From Prorocentrum cordatum (taxonomy: Eukaryota; Sar; Dinophyceae; Prorocentrales; Prorocentraceae): 64,000 nucleotides of DNA. Positions 1 to 10,740 of this stretch are shown one piece after another. A program made the position numbers and the translations under genes. The first letter of the stretch is position 1; the number at the start of each line of letters is the position of its first letter. The stretch lies in contig CAUYUJ010019948.1 in NCBI GenBank assembly GCA_963575745.1, forward strand, positions 329,918 through 393,917, written 5' to 3'. Below the pieces are notes generated by a model, which ran no database searches, was not told the origin of the DNA, and worked only from the letters and a program-made list of their open reading frames with translations.

Positions 1-1299
1 TACCGACCAAGCGTGGCCATGCAAGCAATCTGAGGGGGGGGGGCTGGCGGCAGAGGGCGAAGCCTTTCAGTCTGGATAATGTTCTACGATCATCACCGCT
101 GCGCTCTGCGGAGGATCGAAGACAATGCGATTCGATGTTTGACACTTTCGGGCCTCCAGGGGCCCGCGCCGCCACGCCCAGATCCGCCTCGACATTTCTG
201 CCAGTGGGCACCTCACGGCAGGTCCGTCCCCCTTCCCCCTTCTCCCTTCCCCCGCGGCTGATCGCACATTGGTCGAACCGCATGCGTTGTATCGAATCCC
301 CACCCGCGGAGCAGGGCAATCGCCTGACCACCAGGGTGCACGGTCGAATCGACCAATGCCACGCGCAAACATCGGCTCTCAAATTCGCTCAAATTCGAAT
401 CGATCGAGTCGTGTACCGTACAGCCCAGTCTTTAGGTGTCGTCACCTCGGCCCCTCGCTGGGTTGCGTCGGTCTTGCGGTCCCTCGCTCGGTCGTCGGTC
501 GCCTCGGTCCGCCCGGTTCCCTCTCGGGCCCTCTCGTCGTCTCGTAGCCTCGTCGTTTGTCTTGTGTCTGGCCGCACTCGTTTCCGGACCTGGGCCTGTG
601 GACCCAGGCCGACCCATGCTCCACGCTCCTTCTCCCTGATCCTCCTTCTTTCCTCGCCCTTCCTCCCCCTCCTTCCAGCGGGGGCGGGGAGGCACCCGTG
701 CAAGTTTTCGGGGCGCCCCAGCGTTCCTTCGCGGGGCCGCTGAACTTCTCCTTGATGGCCTTCGCCGGCGCTGTTGCCGTCATCGTCGGCGTCGCCGCCG
801 TCGCCGCCGCGGCGGTCGTTGTCGCAATCGCCTCCGCCGCCGCCATCCCAGACCACCCGACCACACGATGAATTCGTGGCTTAAGCCCCGAGGTGTCTCG
901 ACCAATTCCCTGGGAACCGATCTCATCCCAGATCGCTTCTTGACTCCCAGGGGCCGAAAGAAGCCCCGAGAGGCCTAAACTGAGGCAAAAACAACCGCCA
1001 CGTAGCTTTTCTCGAAACGCAGGAAGTCTAAACCTGGTCTGGACCTGTCCGAAAGCGCCCTTTGGCTAGAATTCCGCAGCGGATCCAGCGGCGGCCACGA
1101 CCCAGGGGGCCCAGGAGATCCCTCCAAATGTCCGAAAACCTTGATCCTGGAGACGTCGCAGCCGCCGCGCCTTCGTGTTCGCGCCGCAGCTCCAGCTGCG
1201 CTCTTGGCGCCCTGGGACCGCCGCGCAAGCGGAGTCCCGGCCCGAGGGCGCCACCTCCGCAACCGGCTCGGCGGGCTGGACCAGCGTCGGCTTGGCCTC
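1..1299. other. GC-rich stretch, no gene seen
   Basis: Open frames occur on both strands, but they are arginine/proline/serine-rich low-complexity translations expected by chance in GC-rich DNA. None shows a domain or a normal residue composition. No RNA gene or promoter motif was recognised. Confidence 0.5.
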
Positions 1300-1386
1300 T
1301 GCCCTCCTCCTCCTCCTCCTCCTCCTCCTCCTCCTCCCCCTCCTCCTCCTCCTCGTCCTCCTTCTCCTCCTCCTCCTCCTCCTCCT
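1300..1386. repeat. TCC microsatellite
   Basis: Nearly uninterrupted run of TCC trinucleotides with a few CCC, CGT and CTT interruptions. It abuts the 103-bp tandem array on its right. Confidence 0.95.
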
Positions 1387-1387
1387 A

Positions 1388-2116
1388 CGGAAGTGCGTCC
1401 CACGCGGATCACCTGGGTACCTCGCCGCCCCCTGGGAGGCTTGCGACAAGCACAACTGTCGCCACGTTCTCGGGCTCCTGGGAGGCCCAGCGGAGGTGCG
1501 TCCCGCGCGGATCACCTCGGTATCTCGCAGCCCCCTGGGGGGCTTGCGATCTGCGCAACTGTCACTGCTTTCGCGGGCTGCTGGGAGGCCCAGCGGAGGT
1601 GCGTCCCACGCGGGTCACCTCGATACCCCGCCGCCCCCTGGGGCGCTTGCGATCTGCGCAACTATCGCCACTTTCGCGGGCTCCTGGGAGGCCCAGCGGA
1701 GGTGCGTCCCGCGCGGATCACCTCGGTATCTCGCCGCCCCCCCTGGGGGGCTTGCGATCTGCACAACTGTCGCCGCTTTCGCGGGCTGCTGGGAGGCCCG
1801 GCGGAGGCGCGTCCCACGCGGGTCACCTCGGTACCCCGCCGCCCCCTGGGTGGCTTGGGATCTGCGCGACTGTCGCCGCTTTCGCGGGCTCCTGGGAGGC
1901 CCAGCGGAGGTGCGTCATGCGCGGGCCACCTCGGTGCCTCGCCGCCCCCTGGGAGGCTTGCGATCTGCGCAACCGTCGCCACTTTCGCGGGCTCCTGAGA
2001 GGCCCAGCGGAGGTGCGTCCCACGCGGATCACCTCGGTACTTTGCCGCCCCCTGGGGGGCTAGCGACCTGCGGAACTGTCGCCACTTTCGTGGGCTCCTG
2101 GGGGGCCCAGCGGAGG
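1388..2116. repeat. 103-bp tandem array, seven units
   Basis: Units begin with CGGAGGTGCGTCCC-like sequence at 1388, 1491, 1594, 1697, 1802, 1905 and 2008, with a truncated eighth at 2111. The period is 103 bp except for one 105-bp unit (1697-1801) that has an expanded C tract. Units differ by scattered substitutions. Because 103 is not a multiple of three, the same peptide series rotates through all three plus frames, so long open frames here are a product of the repeat and not evidence for a protein. Confidence 0.95.
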
Positions 2117-2493
2117 TAACCCCCACGCTGTGACTGGATGCTCCTGCTTATCATCGAGGCCGCGACCTTTTGCTTCCACGTGTGAATTATTGTCGTTGGG
2201 TTCGCTGCCGCGTCTTTTGTCTCCACTTTCGGGTGAGTCTCCGCCCCCGTTATGCACCTCATGCATTTGCCTCTTTCAGCGCAGCGCGCTGCTGAGTTAG
2301 ACCGATGCTCTGGTTTAGCCCTCGCCGCCCCCTGCTTCTGTGTTCTGTCAACGCCCTTGTGCTTCCATGTTGTATGTTTGCTGTTCCTCTTCTTGATGGT
2401 CTCTTCTGATTTCACTCCGGAGTGCACTTCTTGCGCGCTGCGGGTCCTTCAGAATGCCAGCCAGCATTGAGTGGTCCTGAAGACAAACGCGTA

Positions 2494-3421
2494 TCAAAAG
2501 GGTTGGGTACGTCGCAGGGTAATGTGCTGAAGTCCGTCTTGTTGGTGCATATGCTGGATGGAGTGCTGCGTGCGCTCTGCGGTAGCTTGTCCTGCCCTGA
2601 GAATGTCATGAGCATTGTAGCTGGTGACTGAAAGTGGTGCATATCTGGACGATTGAACTGCAAGACGCTCTATGCGTTGTCGCCTTTGCTCGCGTTGTCT
2701 TGGTGTGTGCTCGGCGTCGCGTTGCGCTGCTTCTTCTAGCCGTGCTAGCGCCGCCTTGCTGTCTTGCATTCGTAGTTCTGCGCGTCGAATTGCTTGCGTG
2801 TGCTCGCGGGACTCGTGGTGGTCGTCGGACAGGTGGTCGCTCGCTTCTTGAAGTTGTCGCATGGTCTCTTCTGCTGCTTGTAGTTGTTGTTGTTGTTGTA
2901 AACTTGTATGAATATCTCTGTCTTGTTGGGCAGTTTTGAGCTCTGCAATTGTCCAGTCGTGGGCTTGAAATTAGTCGTGTGCTTTTCTGGGTAATGGTTT
3001 GGGCTTCTGTGTAGATTCGTCCTTGTCCGCGTTGGGTGTGGTTTTTGAGTTGGACCAGTGGTGGTCGCTACCGTGGGTATGAATTTACTTGCACATCCCG
3101 TGCGCGGTGCTGGTGCTTGTGGGCTGGGTGCGTGCTGTCTGTGGCTGGTCAACTCCTTCTCCAAAATTGGCATACGATGTCTTGGTTTTGTGTATGATGT
3201 CCTTATGCTGCTGTTGGGCTTGATCCAAGCTTGTTGCCGAGATCTTTTGCGCATGCTGCGTAGTCGTCTAATCCACGTATGTATTACAGCCTGTCGGCTT
3301 CTGGCTTCTGGTCGAGTAGCTGTCTCTTTACGACTGCCAGCTCATGACGTAGCTGTCTTGCATATTGTCCTGCGCTCTCTATTGTTAGTATATGTGTAGC
3401 AAGCTTCCTGATTCCGGCTGC
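2494..3421 (-). pseudogene. Coiled-coil protein, 3' half of a split gene
   Basis: Reading the minus strand from about 3434 gives long helical stretches rich in Q, E, K, R and A. An example is the segment starting MRQLQEASDHLSDDHHESRE at 2862. The helical coding character persists through 3260-3430, 3130-3235 and 2494-2960 but changes frame and crosses stops, including a TAA near 2970. No family was recognised; the composition fits a long coiled coil. The sequence stops being coil-like exactly where the LINE1 target duplication begins. The proposed 5' part lies beyond LINE1 at 7923-8640. Residue bias is seen; the link between the two halves is inferred from the duplication. Confidence 0.45.
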
Positions 3422-3434
3422 CTTGGAAGCACTC
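3422..3434. other. LINE1 target-site duplication, left copy
   Basis: CTTGGAAGCACTC here matches CTTGGAAGTACTC at 7910-7922 with one mismatch in 13. The two copies bracket the LINE1 sequence, with the SL-like repeats starting 4 bases inside the left one. Confidence 0.7.
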
Positions 3435-3437
3435 GAG

Positions 3438-3485
3438 AACCATCTGGGCTCAAGAACCATCTGGGCTCAAGAACCATCTGGGCTC
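3438..3485 (+). repeat. Three tandem spliced-leader-like 17-mers
   Basis: AACCATCTGGGCTCAAG occurs at 3438-3454 and 3455-3471, with a third copy from 3472 losing its last bases. The dinoflagellate spliced leader ends AGCCATTTTGGCTCAAG (from memory of the published sequence), so 14 of 17 positions agree. Tandem partial leaders are known as relics of repeated trans-splicing and retroposition. Here they sit exactly at the 5' boundary of LINE1. Confidence 0.6.
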
Positions 3486-3542
3486 GTCAGTCTTCTGTCC
3501 GACTCGCCAGTCCGTCAGGAGACCCTCGTGCAGTCCGGCCTC

Positions 3543-4522
3543 ATGGACAAGCTGCGCATGTTGGTGGGCAGCCCTGACCCCCAGGCCAAGCACAAACGGT
3601 TGAAGGCAGAGGAGGCGGCGACTATGAGCGTTGAGGCGGGGAACGTCATCGACGTGGAGGCGGAGGGGAGTGGGGAGGGAAATGAAGGAGGGGAGAGTGA
3701 GAAGGTACCGGCATGGGCCATCAACCATGAAAAACTCTTTCAGAAGTTAGTGGGAATGGCTACGAGTCTGCAGAATGACATGAAAGACGTCAAGACGGAG
3801 CTCGCGCAGGTCAAGTTGCAGGCAGGCATGGCGTACTCGATCGCGGAGGAGGCAATCGACAAGGTCACCGCAATCGAAGAGAAGATCCAGATCATAGATA
3901 ACAAGTTTTTGGATAAGGAGGATGTGGAAAAAATGATCAGTGAATTCATGAAGATTCCGTTGGATGGCGCGCACAAAGCAGAGAAGCAGAAGACCGCCGA
4001 GGACAAAGACAGATTTTCTCGAACAGCAGTTGTGGGAGGCTTCCCGGAGGATTCCGAGAAGAAGTACGTCACCGAGTACATTGAGAAGACCATAGCCCAC
4101 GACGCCGAGGGCATTGATGAGGTGTAAGCGGCGTACTCCTTCGGCAGCGTCGGCTTCGTTCGGTTCAACACCCAGAAGCACGTGCACGATTTTCTCAAGA
4201 GGAGCAACGGCAGGCCCAAGGAAACAGTTGAAGGGAAAGACTTGTGGATATCGGCCAGCCGGAGCCCTGAGGAACGCATGCGGGGCAAGACGCTGGGAAA
4301 GTACAAGAAAGTGCTCATCGAGGTGGGGCTCGCCACGGCGGAAACGTTCGCGTGGACTACCGCAGAGGCATCCTCATCGTGAACCGCGTGCGTGTTGGAG
4401 AGTGGACGGGCGAGGGCAACGACGGCCAGGTAGCTCTCGACCCGGACAAGATGAAAGAGGCGGGCATCAACGTGGATGCCTCCGTAATCAAGGGGGCGGT
4501 GAACGAGGCCCTCCGGGGCTAG
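3543..4522 (+). pseudogene. LINE1 ORF1: coiled coil and RRM-like protein
   Basis: The first ATG of the frame is at 3543 (MDKLRMLVGSPDPQAK). Residues about 60-140 are acidic and helical, consistent with a coiled coil (ALHKLFQKLVGMATSLQ-like heptads). A segment with AVVGGFPEDS and, about 40 residues later, VGFVRF resembles the RNP2 and RNP1 strands of an RNA recognition motif, as found in several LINE ORF1 proteins. A TAA at 4125-4127 interrupts between these two strands; TAC would restore reading. Near 4340 the sense frame shifts by one and then runs to TAG at 4520-4522. The ancestral role would be RNA chaperone and RNP assembly. Confidence 0.7.
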
Positions 4523-4525
4523 GAA

Positions 4526-7443
4526 ATGAGTGCGGCCTGCAAGTTTACACAGAGTTCCCGTCGAAGAAGAGCCCAGAGCTCCACCGAGGTTCCGAGGGAC
4601 CGCAGCCCAGATAAGATTCATGATCCACATTTTGTTACTATCGAATACAACGTTCATTCTTTGATGTCTTTTGAAGATCGCATGGAGCGTCTATTGTTGG
4701 AAGTAGGCGACACACATTGGGATGTCATAGCGATTGCAGAACCATGGGGAGCAGATCGACGCGAGGCGTGGGTAACTCAGCACGGACACCACTGGTTTGG
4801 AAGCGGGGGGACTCCGAGAAGATGTGGAGTTGGATTCTTGCTACACCAGCGGTGGTCGCACAAACTCTTCCGAGCGCTGTCGAACAGGCTAGCTGTGCTG
4901 GACATGAGCCTTCCTGTCATAGGCGCTGCCAGAATCATTGCTGTGTACATGCCGCACGCAGAGCAGGAGGAGGAGGAAGTGGAGGCCGTGTACGCCAAAA
5001 TTGACGTTCAGCATAGAGAAGCCAGTCGAAAAGGGATCGCCGTCATAGCTGCTGGTGACTTTAATGCCGAGGTGGGGCCGCGAGGAGAGCACGATGACAG
5101 AAGCGTGGTTGGAGAAAACCCCATGCCGAAGCGCAAGACCTGGTGATCCAGTGGTGCTGCTTGCGGAGCATGGTGATAGCTAACACATTTTACCTGCAGT
5201 CTTTTGAGGAGGCGTGGACATACAGAAATGGGGATCGAAGAGCGCAGCTAAATTATATTCTTCTAGACAACAGAATACAATCAATCCTTTCGCTCTGTAC
5301 GGTATCACCCGGCATAGACGTGGGATCAGATCACAGACCGGTATGTTTGCAGCTAACACTACCCTGTGCTCGCCGACGCAGGCGAAAACGTACGAAAGAC
5401 ACTGCGTGGCAACCTGGCACATCGTATGTTTCATCTCCGGAGGCGCGCCTGCAACCTGTCGGGTGGTGCGACATGACCGCTGCCGGCAATATCGATACGC
5501 TGAGCAAGTGCATGGTGGACGCAGCCCGGGACGACCAGGCGCGCGGAGGCGCCAATCCAGAGACACAGCAAGCTACCGAATCGGACGACACGTTGCGCTT
5601 GATGATAGCTTTGCGCAGAGGTCTTCAGACAGCAGGCCTTCCGGCAGCAGACAAGAAACACCTCGGGAGGCTATAGAGCAAAGAAATCCAAAAGACGATC
5701 CGCGCGCGCCGGGTCAACGCCAAGCTTGGCAAGGCGGAGGGGATCTTGGGGGAAATCCGCGGCATTAGACAGTTGAGGGAAGTGCCAAATAACCGGTCCA
5801 AATGCCACATCACCGAAATGAAAGACAAAGGCGGGCATCTCCACAATGACCGGACCTCGATTGCCGAAGTGTTTGCGCAATTCTACGAGGACCTGCACGC
5901 GACCACCAGGGGCCAAGGCAGGCCAGAGGTGCACGCGCCCAGAGGGGCAGAGAATGTGCCTCCTCTCACGACAGAGAAGCTGGACACTGCTATCCGGCTG
6001 ATGAGAAGGGGCAAAGCAGGCGACGACCACGGAGTCAAAGCAGAGCTCTTGAAAGTCGACTGTCCAACGCTGAGGAATCTAATGTTGGAGGCGTTCAACG
6101 CGATCCTTGTTCCTGGCGAGCAACTTCCGGACGGGTGGCTGGCTACCCGCATCATTGTGCTGCACAAGAAGGGGGACGCTTCCTTGCCTGGCAATTACCG
6201 GCCAATCGCGATCTTGGAGATATTGTACAAGCTGTCCAGTCGGCTCCTATGTGGCCGCCTCCGCGGTACGATCATTGGTGAGCAGTCTGTTGACCAGGCC
6301 GCATACAGGAAGGGCTTCAGCACAGTGGATCATTTGATTTCTATGACTCTGATTGCAGAGGCTTGCAACGAGTTCAACGTAGATTTGTGGATTAGCATGA
6401 TCGACTTTGAAAAAGCGTTCGACACAGTTGAACACGATACGCTTTGGGCAGCCCTGGCAGACCAGGGAGTACCGAGCGCATACATCGATTTGCTGAAGCG
6501 CCTCTACGCAAGGCAGACTGCTACTGTAATCGCTGGTGAGAGAAGTAGACCCTTCGACATCTCCCGGGGCGTGAAACAGGGGGATCCGATAAGCTCTTTC
6601 CTGTTTGTCGTGGTCATGGAAGCAATCATCCGCAAGTTGAAGGCACGCTGGAATAAGCTGTATAGCAAGCGCACTGGAATGTATTATGGGTTAGTGGTGG
6701 ACGACCCCGAAGATTCCCTGACGAACATGCGCTTCGCCGACGACGTGCTGCTTCTATCTGGATGCACAAAAGACGTCTCCAAAATGATCGCAGATTTGGA
6801 GTCGGAGGCCAAAAAATATGGCCTCAAGGTCTATATGGGCAAGACAGTGGTACTGACCAACGCATCTGACCGGCCGCCACATGTAAAGTGCGGCGCGCAC
6901 AATGTGAGAGTGCTCCAGCACGGCGAGTCAGAGAAATATTTTGGTAAGAAAATTTCTCTGGATGACGTCCACGGAACAGAATTTGGCAACCGGCTCGCTT
7001 CCGGATGGGCTGCGTTCCACGCTTTGAACGATTTCTTGTGCAACAAGCGCCTCCAGATCCACCAGCGTCTGAGATTGTTCAAAGCATGCGTGGCGCCCTG
7101 CGTTCTGTACGCCTCCAGCACCTGGACGCTCACAGCGGCCGAGGAGCGAAAGCTTCGATCCACGCAGCGCCGGATGCTGAGACAGATGGTGGGCATTCGA
7201 CGGCTACCTGACGAAGACTGGGTTGAGTATATCCGGCGTGCCACGAGCGCCAGTATGCAGCTTGCTGAGCGAAGCGGCGTGGACGATTGGGTGTCAATGT
7301 TCTGGAAAGAGAAATGGACATGCAAGCTGTCTTCGCCCACCGACAGCAGATGGAGCGCGAGACTTGTGAATTGGGTACCTTGGTTAAGAATGCACGCAAG
7401 GAGAAGCGTAGGCCGCCCGCGAAAAAGGTGGACAGACGTGTAA
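4526..7443 (+). pseudogene. LINE1 ORF2: APE endonuclease and reverse transcriptase
   Basis: The ATG at 4526 follows the ORF1 stop by three bases. The endonuclease shows YNVHSL, IAEPW, AAGDFNAEVG and DVGSDHRPV, but the QLNYILL position usually carries Asp. A one-base shift near 5143 splits the domain, and an in-frame TAG at 5674-5676 separates it from the reverse transcriptase. The reverse transcriptase is intact from 5677 to 7443: NYRPIAILE, motif A MIDFEKAFDTV, motif B GVKQGDPISS, motif C MRFADDVLLL, and motif D YGLKVYMGKT. The C-terminal region ends SVGRPRKRWTDV. The ancestral activity is target-primed reverse transcription; this copy cannot make the full protein without readthrough and frameshifting. 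Confidence 0.9.
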
Positions 7444-7909
7444 TTGTTTTAATTTCTTGTTCTCCCGTTCCCCTCCTGCCGCTGCCATTGTGTTGCTGTG
7501 CTGCCGCTGCCCCCCTCCGCCGTCCGTCCGGTCGCCGTTCTCCTGCTCTGCTGCCGCTCTCTCTCGCTCGCTCTCCTGCCTCCTCCTCCGCGCTGCTCTC
7601 TGCTCGGTCTGCTCTGCTGCTTGTTCTTCCTGTTCTCGTTCGTCGCCCCCCCCCCCCCCCCGCGGCCTCCTGCCGTCTCCCTCCTTCTTCCTGCCGCTGC
7701 TGCTGCTGACCACACAATCAGCCGGGCGCTTGACGCTCGACGTCTGTCACGCCGCGCCGCGGTAATTTGTTTCATATCGCACTGTTGTTTCACTTTCTTC
7801 ATACGTTGCGATATTTTCACACCTCGCCGGTTATGTCGGCCCAGCGCCTTGCCGGGGCAGGCGGACTTCCCGCCTCCCCACGGTCCGCTCTGCTGCTCTC
7901 TGCTCTGCT

Positions 7910-7922
7910 CTTGGAAGTACTC
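7910..7922. other. LINE1 target-site duplication, right copy
   Basis: CTTGGAAGTACTC pairs with the left copy at 3422-3434 (12 of 13 bases). Confidence 0.7.
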
Positions 7923-8640
7923 CATGCTCCCAGCTCCAGGGGGGGGCTCCAGGCTTGTCTTTGTGTGCAACGTCGTTGTTTCATGCTTCTGGTATGCTGT
8001 CGATCAGAGTATGATTATCCCTCGTGGTGTATGCTGTGTGATCTGGGTTGCTGCCGAAGCTCGGTTGTGGCACGTAGTCGTTGTGCTTCTTTGGTGTTGT
8101 CGGTGCTTGTTTTGTTTTCGGTCTTGGCGTAGTCGTGCGCTGCAGCTTGGTTTTGTGCGGCTGTTGTGTCCAATGTGGTGAAGTTGGTGCTGCTTGGTAA
8201 TTATTGTCGCCCCTTTGCTGCTGGTATTGTGGTTGTGTTGCGCAGTAGGTCGGAGCTTGTTGAGCTGGGCTGGCGTATCCGCTGTGCACGACTGGCTGCC
8301 AGGATGGTCCTTTGCCTTTGCCGTATGGTTTTTGCTGTTGGTGTTCCCGTTGCCTTTGCCTTTGGCCTGTGGGGTTTGAGTGTGGCCGTACATTGTGTCG
8401 GCCGTCTGTCTTGGAGGCTGTTGTGTGCTGTGATGTCGGTTGCGTAGTAGCTGTGTTGCTTGTAGCTGCTGGTCGGTGGATTGGTCGAGTAGTGTGTGTT
8501 GCTGATGGTTTTCGTAATAGTGTGCGTGTTGCTGCACGCTTTTCCCTCCCCCTGTGGTGCCAGGCGGGATTGAGAGAGGTTGACGGACTCGTGGTGGTAT
8601 TGCTTGCAAAATTCAGCAGTCGCAGGCCAAAATGACCACG
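7923..8640 (-). pseudogene. Q/N/T-rich protein, 5' half of a split gene
   Basis: The minus strand encodes strongly biased Q-, N-, T- and H-rich sequence. One frame runs from 8609 to about 8290 (ENHQQHTLLDQSTDQQLQAT, then a KGKGNGNTNSKN basic patch). Reading continues best in a second frame from 8289 (SGYASPAQQAPTYCATQPQY) to a stop at 7981. A one-base shift therefore lies near 8290. The bias is confined to this strand and stops at the LINE1 duplication. It may be the N-terminal part of the coiled-coil frame at 2494-3421. No family was recognised. Confidence 0.4.
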
Positions 8641-10546
8641 TAATGGTGCTAGTTGTGTGGGCGTACGAGGTAGATGTCGTAGCCGTGGTGGCGCGTGCTT
8701 ACGTACGTTGTAGTACAGGACGGTGCACCGTGACGCTGAATAAGAAAACTAAGTCAAGATGCAACAGGTGCAAAGGGTAGGAGGATGTGAAGAGATAGCG
8801 GAGGTATGTCAAAGGATGTAACAGAGAGTTACAGAGATGATTTCGGTCGTGGCTGGCCCCCTAGGGCTAGCGCGCTGCCACGGGCCTGGGCCCGAGGCTT
8901 CCTCCTTTTCCTCCTCCTCCTCCTCCTCTTCCTCCGCCTCTTCCTCGAGGAGGAGGCGAAGTCCAGGCAACGGAAAAAAGAAGCGGTGAGACGGAAGACG
9001 CGCAGCGGCAGCAGCAGCGCCGTGGCCTTGGCGATGGCGCCCAGCAGCGGCGAGGGCAAGGGCGTGGGCGTGGGCCCCTCGCTGGCCGGCTCAGCGGGCT
9101 GCGCCGCCGGGAAGATTGGGCTCACGGGCGCGCTGGGCCCACGGCGAGAGTCCTCGCCAGCCTCGTCGGCCGCCTCGGTAAGGACCCCAAAAAGCGGTTC
9201 CTGGGAGGTTCCTCCAAGCGCAACTGGAGACGCCTCTGCGCCCCGTGGCCCTGGGGTGAGGAGGCACGAGGCCAGGACCGGGACAAAACTGGACCGGGAC
9301 AGATCATCCGGTACTGGCCGCGCTCGACGAAGGGCCCTTGGACGGCCTCCACCCCTCCCCCTTTCGCCCCTCCCCCCCTCTGCCGTCGCGCCTCCCTTGC
9401 CCCTCTCGCCCCCCCCTATCCCAAATCCCCCTCGAGGGGGAGGAAAGGGGAGGGAGGTGGATGGGCGCCGAGGGAGGCGGCCGGGGAGAAGCGTCAGGGG
9501 TGATCGACTAGAAACACCTGTGCCCTCTCACTCCTGCCCCCTCGAGGAAGGTGGAAGGGAAGGGGGGGAGGATTGGGGCCGTATTAGGGCGCACGTGCAC
9601 ACGTGCTGGGGCAACTGCACGCCGTCAGTAGCCAGCTCGGCTCAGAAGAGCCCTGCAAAAGACGAAACGCTGGCTGGGCCGATACTGACAACAAATGCAG
9701 ACACGTCGTGTTCTCACCGTTCGACTGGGTTGTCCTGACATCGGCTGCACGCAAGAGTGACCCTTCGCAAGACTGACCTTTGGCGCGCGGCTTGCAGACC
9801 GTGGCATGCGACGAGACAGGTGGCGGCTGGCATGCTTACGTCTGACCCCCCCGAGGCCCCATGAAAGCCGCGCACCAGAGGTCACTCCAGCGAGCAGTGA
9901 TCGAACAGATGGCGCCCGCTTTGCCGCGGGCCTCGGCGCTTCCCCCGTCGAGGACCTCGGAGGCGCGGCGGTCCGCGGGCTCCTGGTCGCGCTGGTCCTC
10001 GACCTCGAGGGTCGGCAGCTCGGCGCGGGGCCGCTCCGGCAGGCTCGCGAGGAATTCCGCAACGGGGTCGGCGCCACCTGACCCGAGAAGGGGAGGACTG
10101 CAGCAAGTGTCCCCCAAGCCTGAGCCGCCACCTCTCCCTCTCCCTCTCTCTCTCTCGGCATGGGCGCACTCCCCCGTCCCTGGAAACCGCTTCTTTCTCT
10201 TAAAGCGCGGTGCTCCTTGCGAAAGAAGAGGCAAAGGTCCACCACAGCAGAACCCAAGAGGCACTCAGTTCTACTTCCGAGCCTTCTGATTTTAACGCTT
10301 GCCGATGACAAATGTCTCGCCTTGCAAGAGTCGCGGAAAGGACCTCCAACGCACCTCCCTCAAAACTCAAGACGAGCCCCGACAGACAGCCCAAGACTGG
10401 AAACGAATCAGACAAATTAGAAACGCTCGTGGGCTGCATATGTCTGAATTCAAACAATCACAGTGTAACGATGTTTACATACATGTTCCCCAAACAAGTT
10501 TTGCACTTAGGAAATCCTATCTTTTCTAAGGAGCATGTCTGAAACT
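8641..10546. other. No gene seen; G/C-tract rich
   Basis: The longest frames are arginine-, proline- and serine-rich, with oppositely oriented frames overlapping in the usual GC-rich pattern. There is a TCC-rich run at about 8898-8945 followed by a short inverted segment around TCCTCGAGGA, and a CT run at about 10133-10155. Confidence 0.5.
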
Positions 10547-10740
10547 CTGGCGGCTGTGGCCGCCGTCGCCGCCCCGTCGCCGCCCGTCCTGTGGGCCTGT
10601 CTGCCGCTCTGGCGGCTATGTGGCCGCCGTCGCCGTCCCGTCGCCGCCTCGTCGCCGCCCGTCGTCTGGCCCGTCTGTTGGTCTGGCGGCCGTGTTGTCG
10701 CCGTCGCCACCACGTCGCCGCCTCGTCGCCGCCCTGGATT
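10547..10740. repeat. Degenerate CTGGCGGC/GTCGCCGCC tandem repeat
   Basis: Three imperfect units start with CTGG(C)GG at about 10547, 10609 and 10683. Each contains multiple GTCGCCGCC(C/T) blocks, and spacing is irregular (62 and 74 bp). Confidence 0.75.

Larger units (their letters stand above)
3435..7909 (+). mobile_element. LINE1: non-LTR retrotransposon, ORF1 + ORF2
   Basis: About 4.5 kb. The order is SL-like 17-mers, ORF1 with coiled coil and an RRM-like fold, three bases, ORF2 with an APE-type endonuclease and reverse transcriptase, then a pyrimidine-rich 3' region. That region contains a C15-like run near 7650 and ends in TGCTC-type short repeats without poly(A). Both ORFs are broken: ORF1 has a TAA at 4125 and a shift near 4340; ORF2 has a shift near 5143 and a TAG at 5674. 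The C-terminal GRPRKRW-type ending and the repeat tail resemble RTE-like LINEs, but clade assignment needs a tree. The 13-bp duplication at both ends supports a full-length insertion. Confidence 0.85.

Noticed and set aside
1062-2119. Three long overlapping plus-strand frames
   Set aside because: All are produced by a 103-bp repeat with no stop in any phase.
8806-9738. 310-codon plus frame with a leucine run resembling a membrane helix
   Set aside because: The leucine run is the translation of a TCC/CTC repeat; the rest is arginine/proline-rich and overlaps antisense frames.
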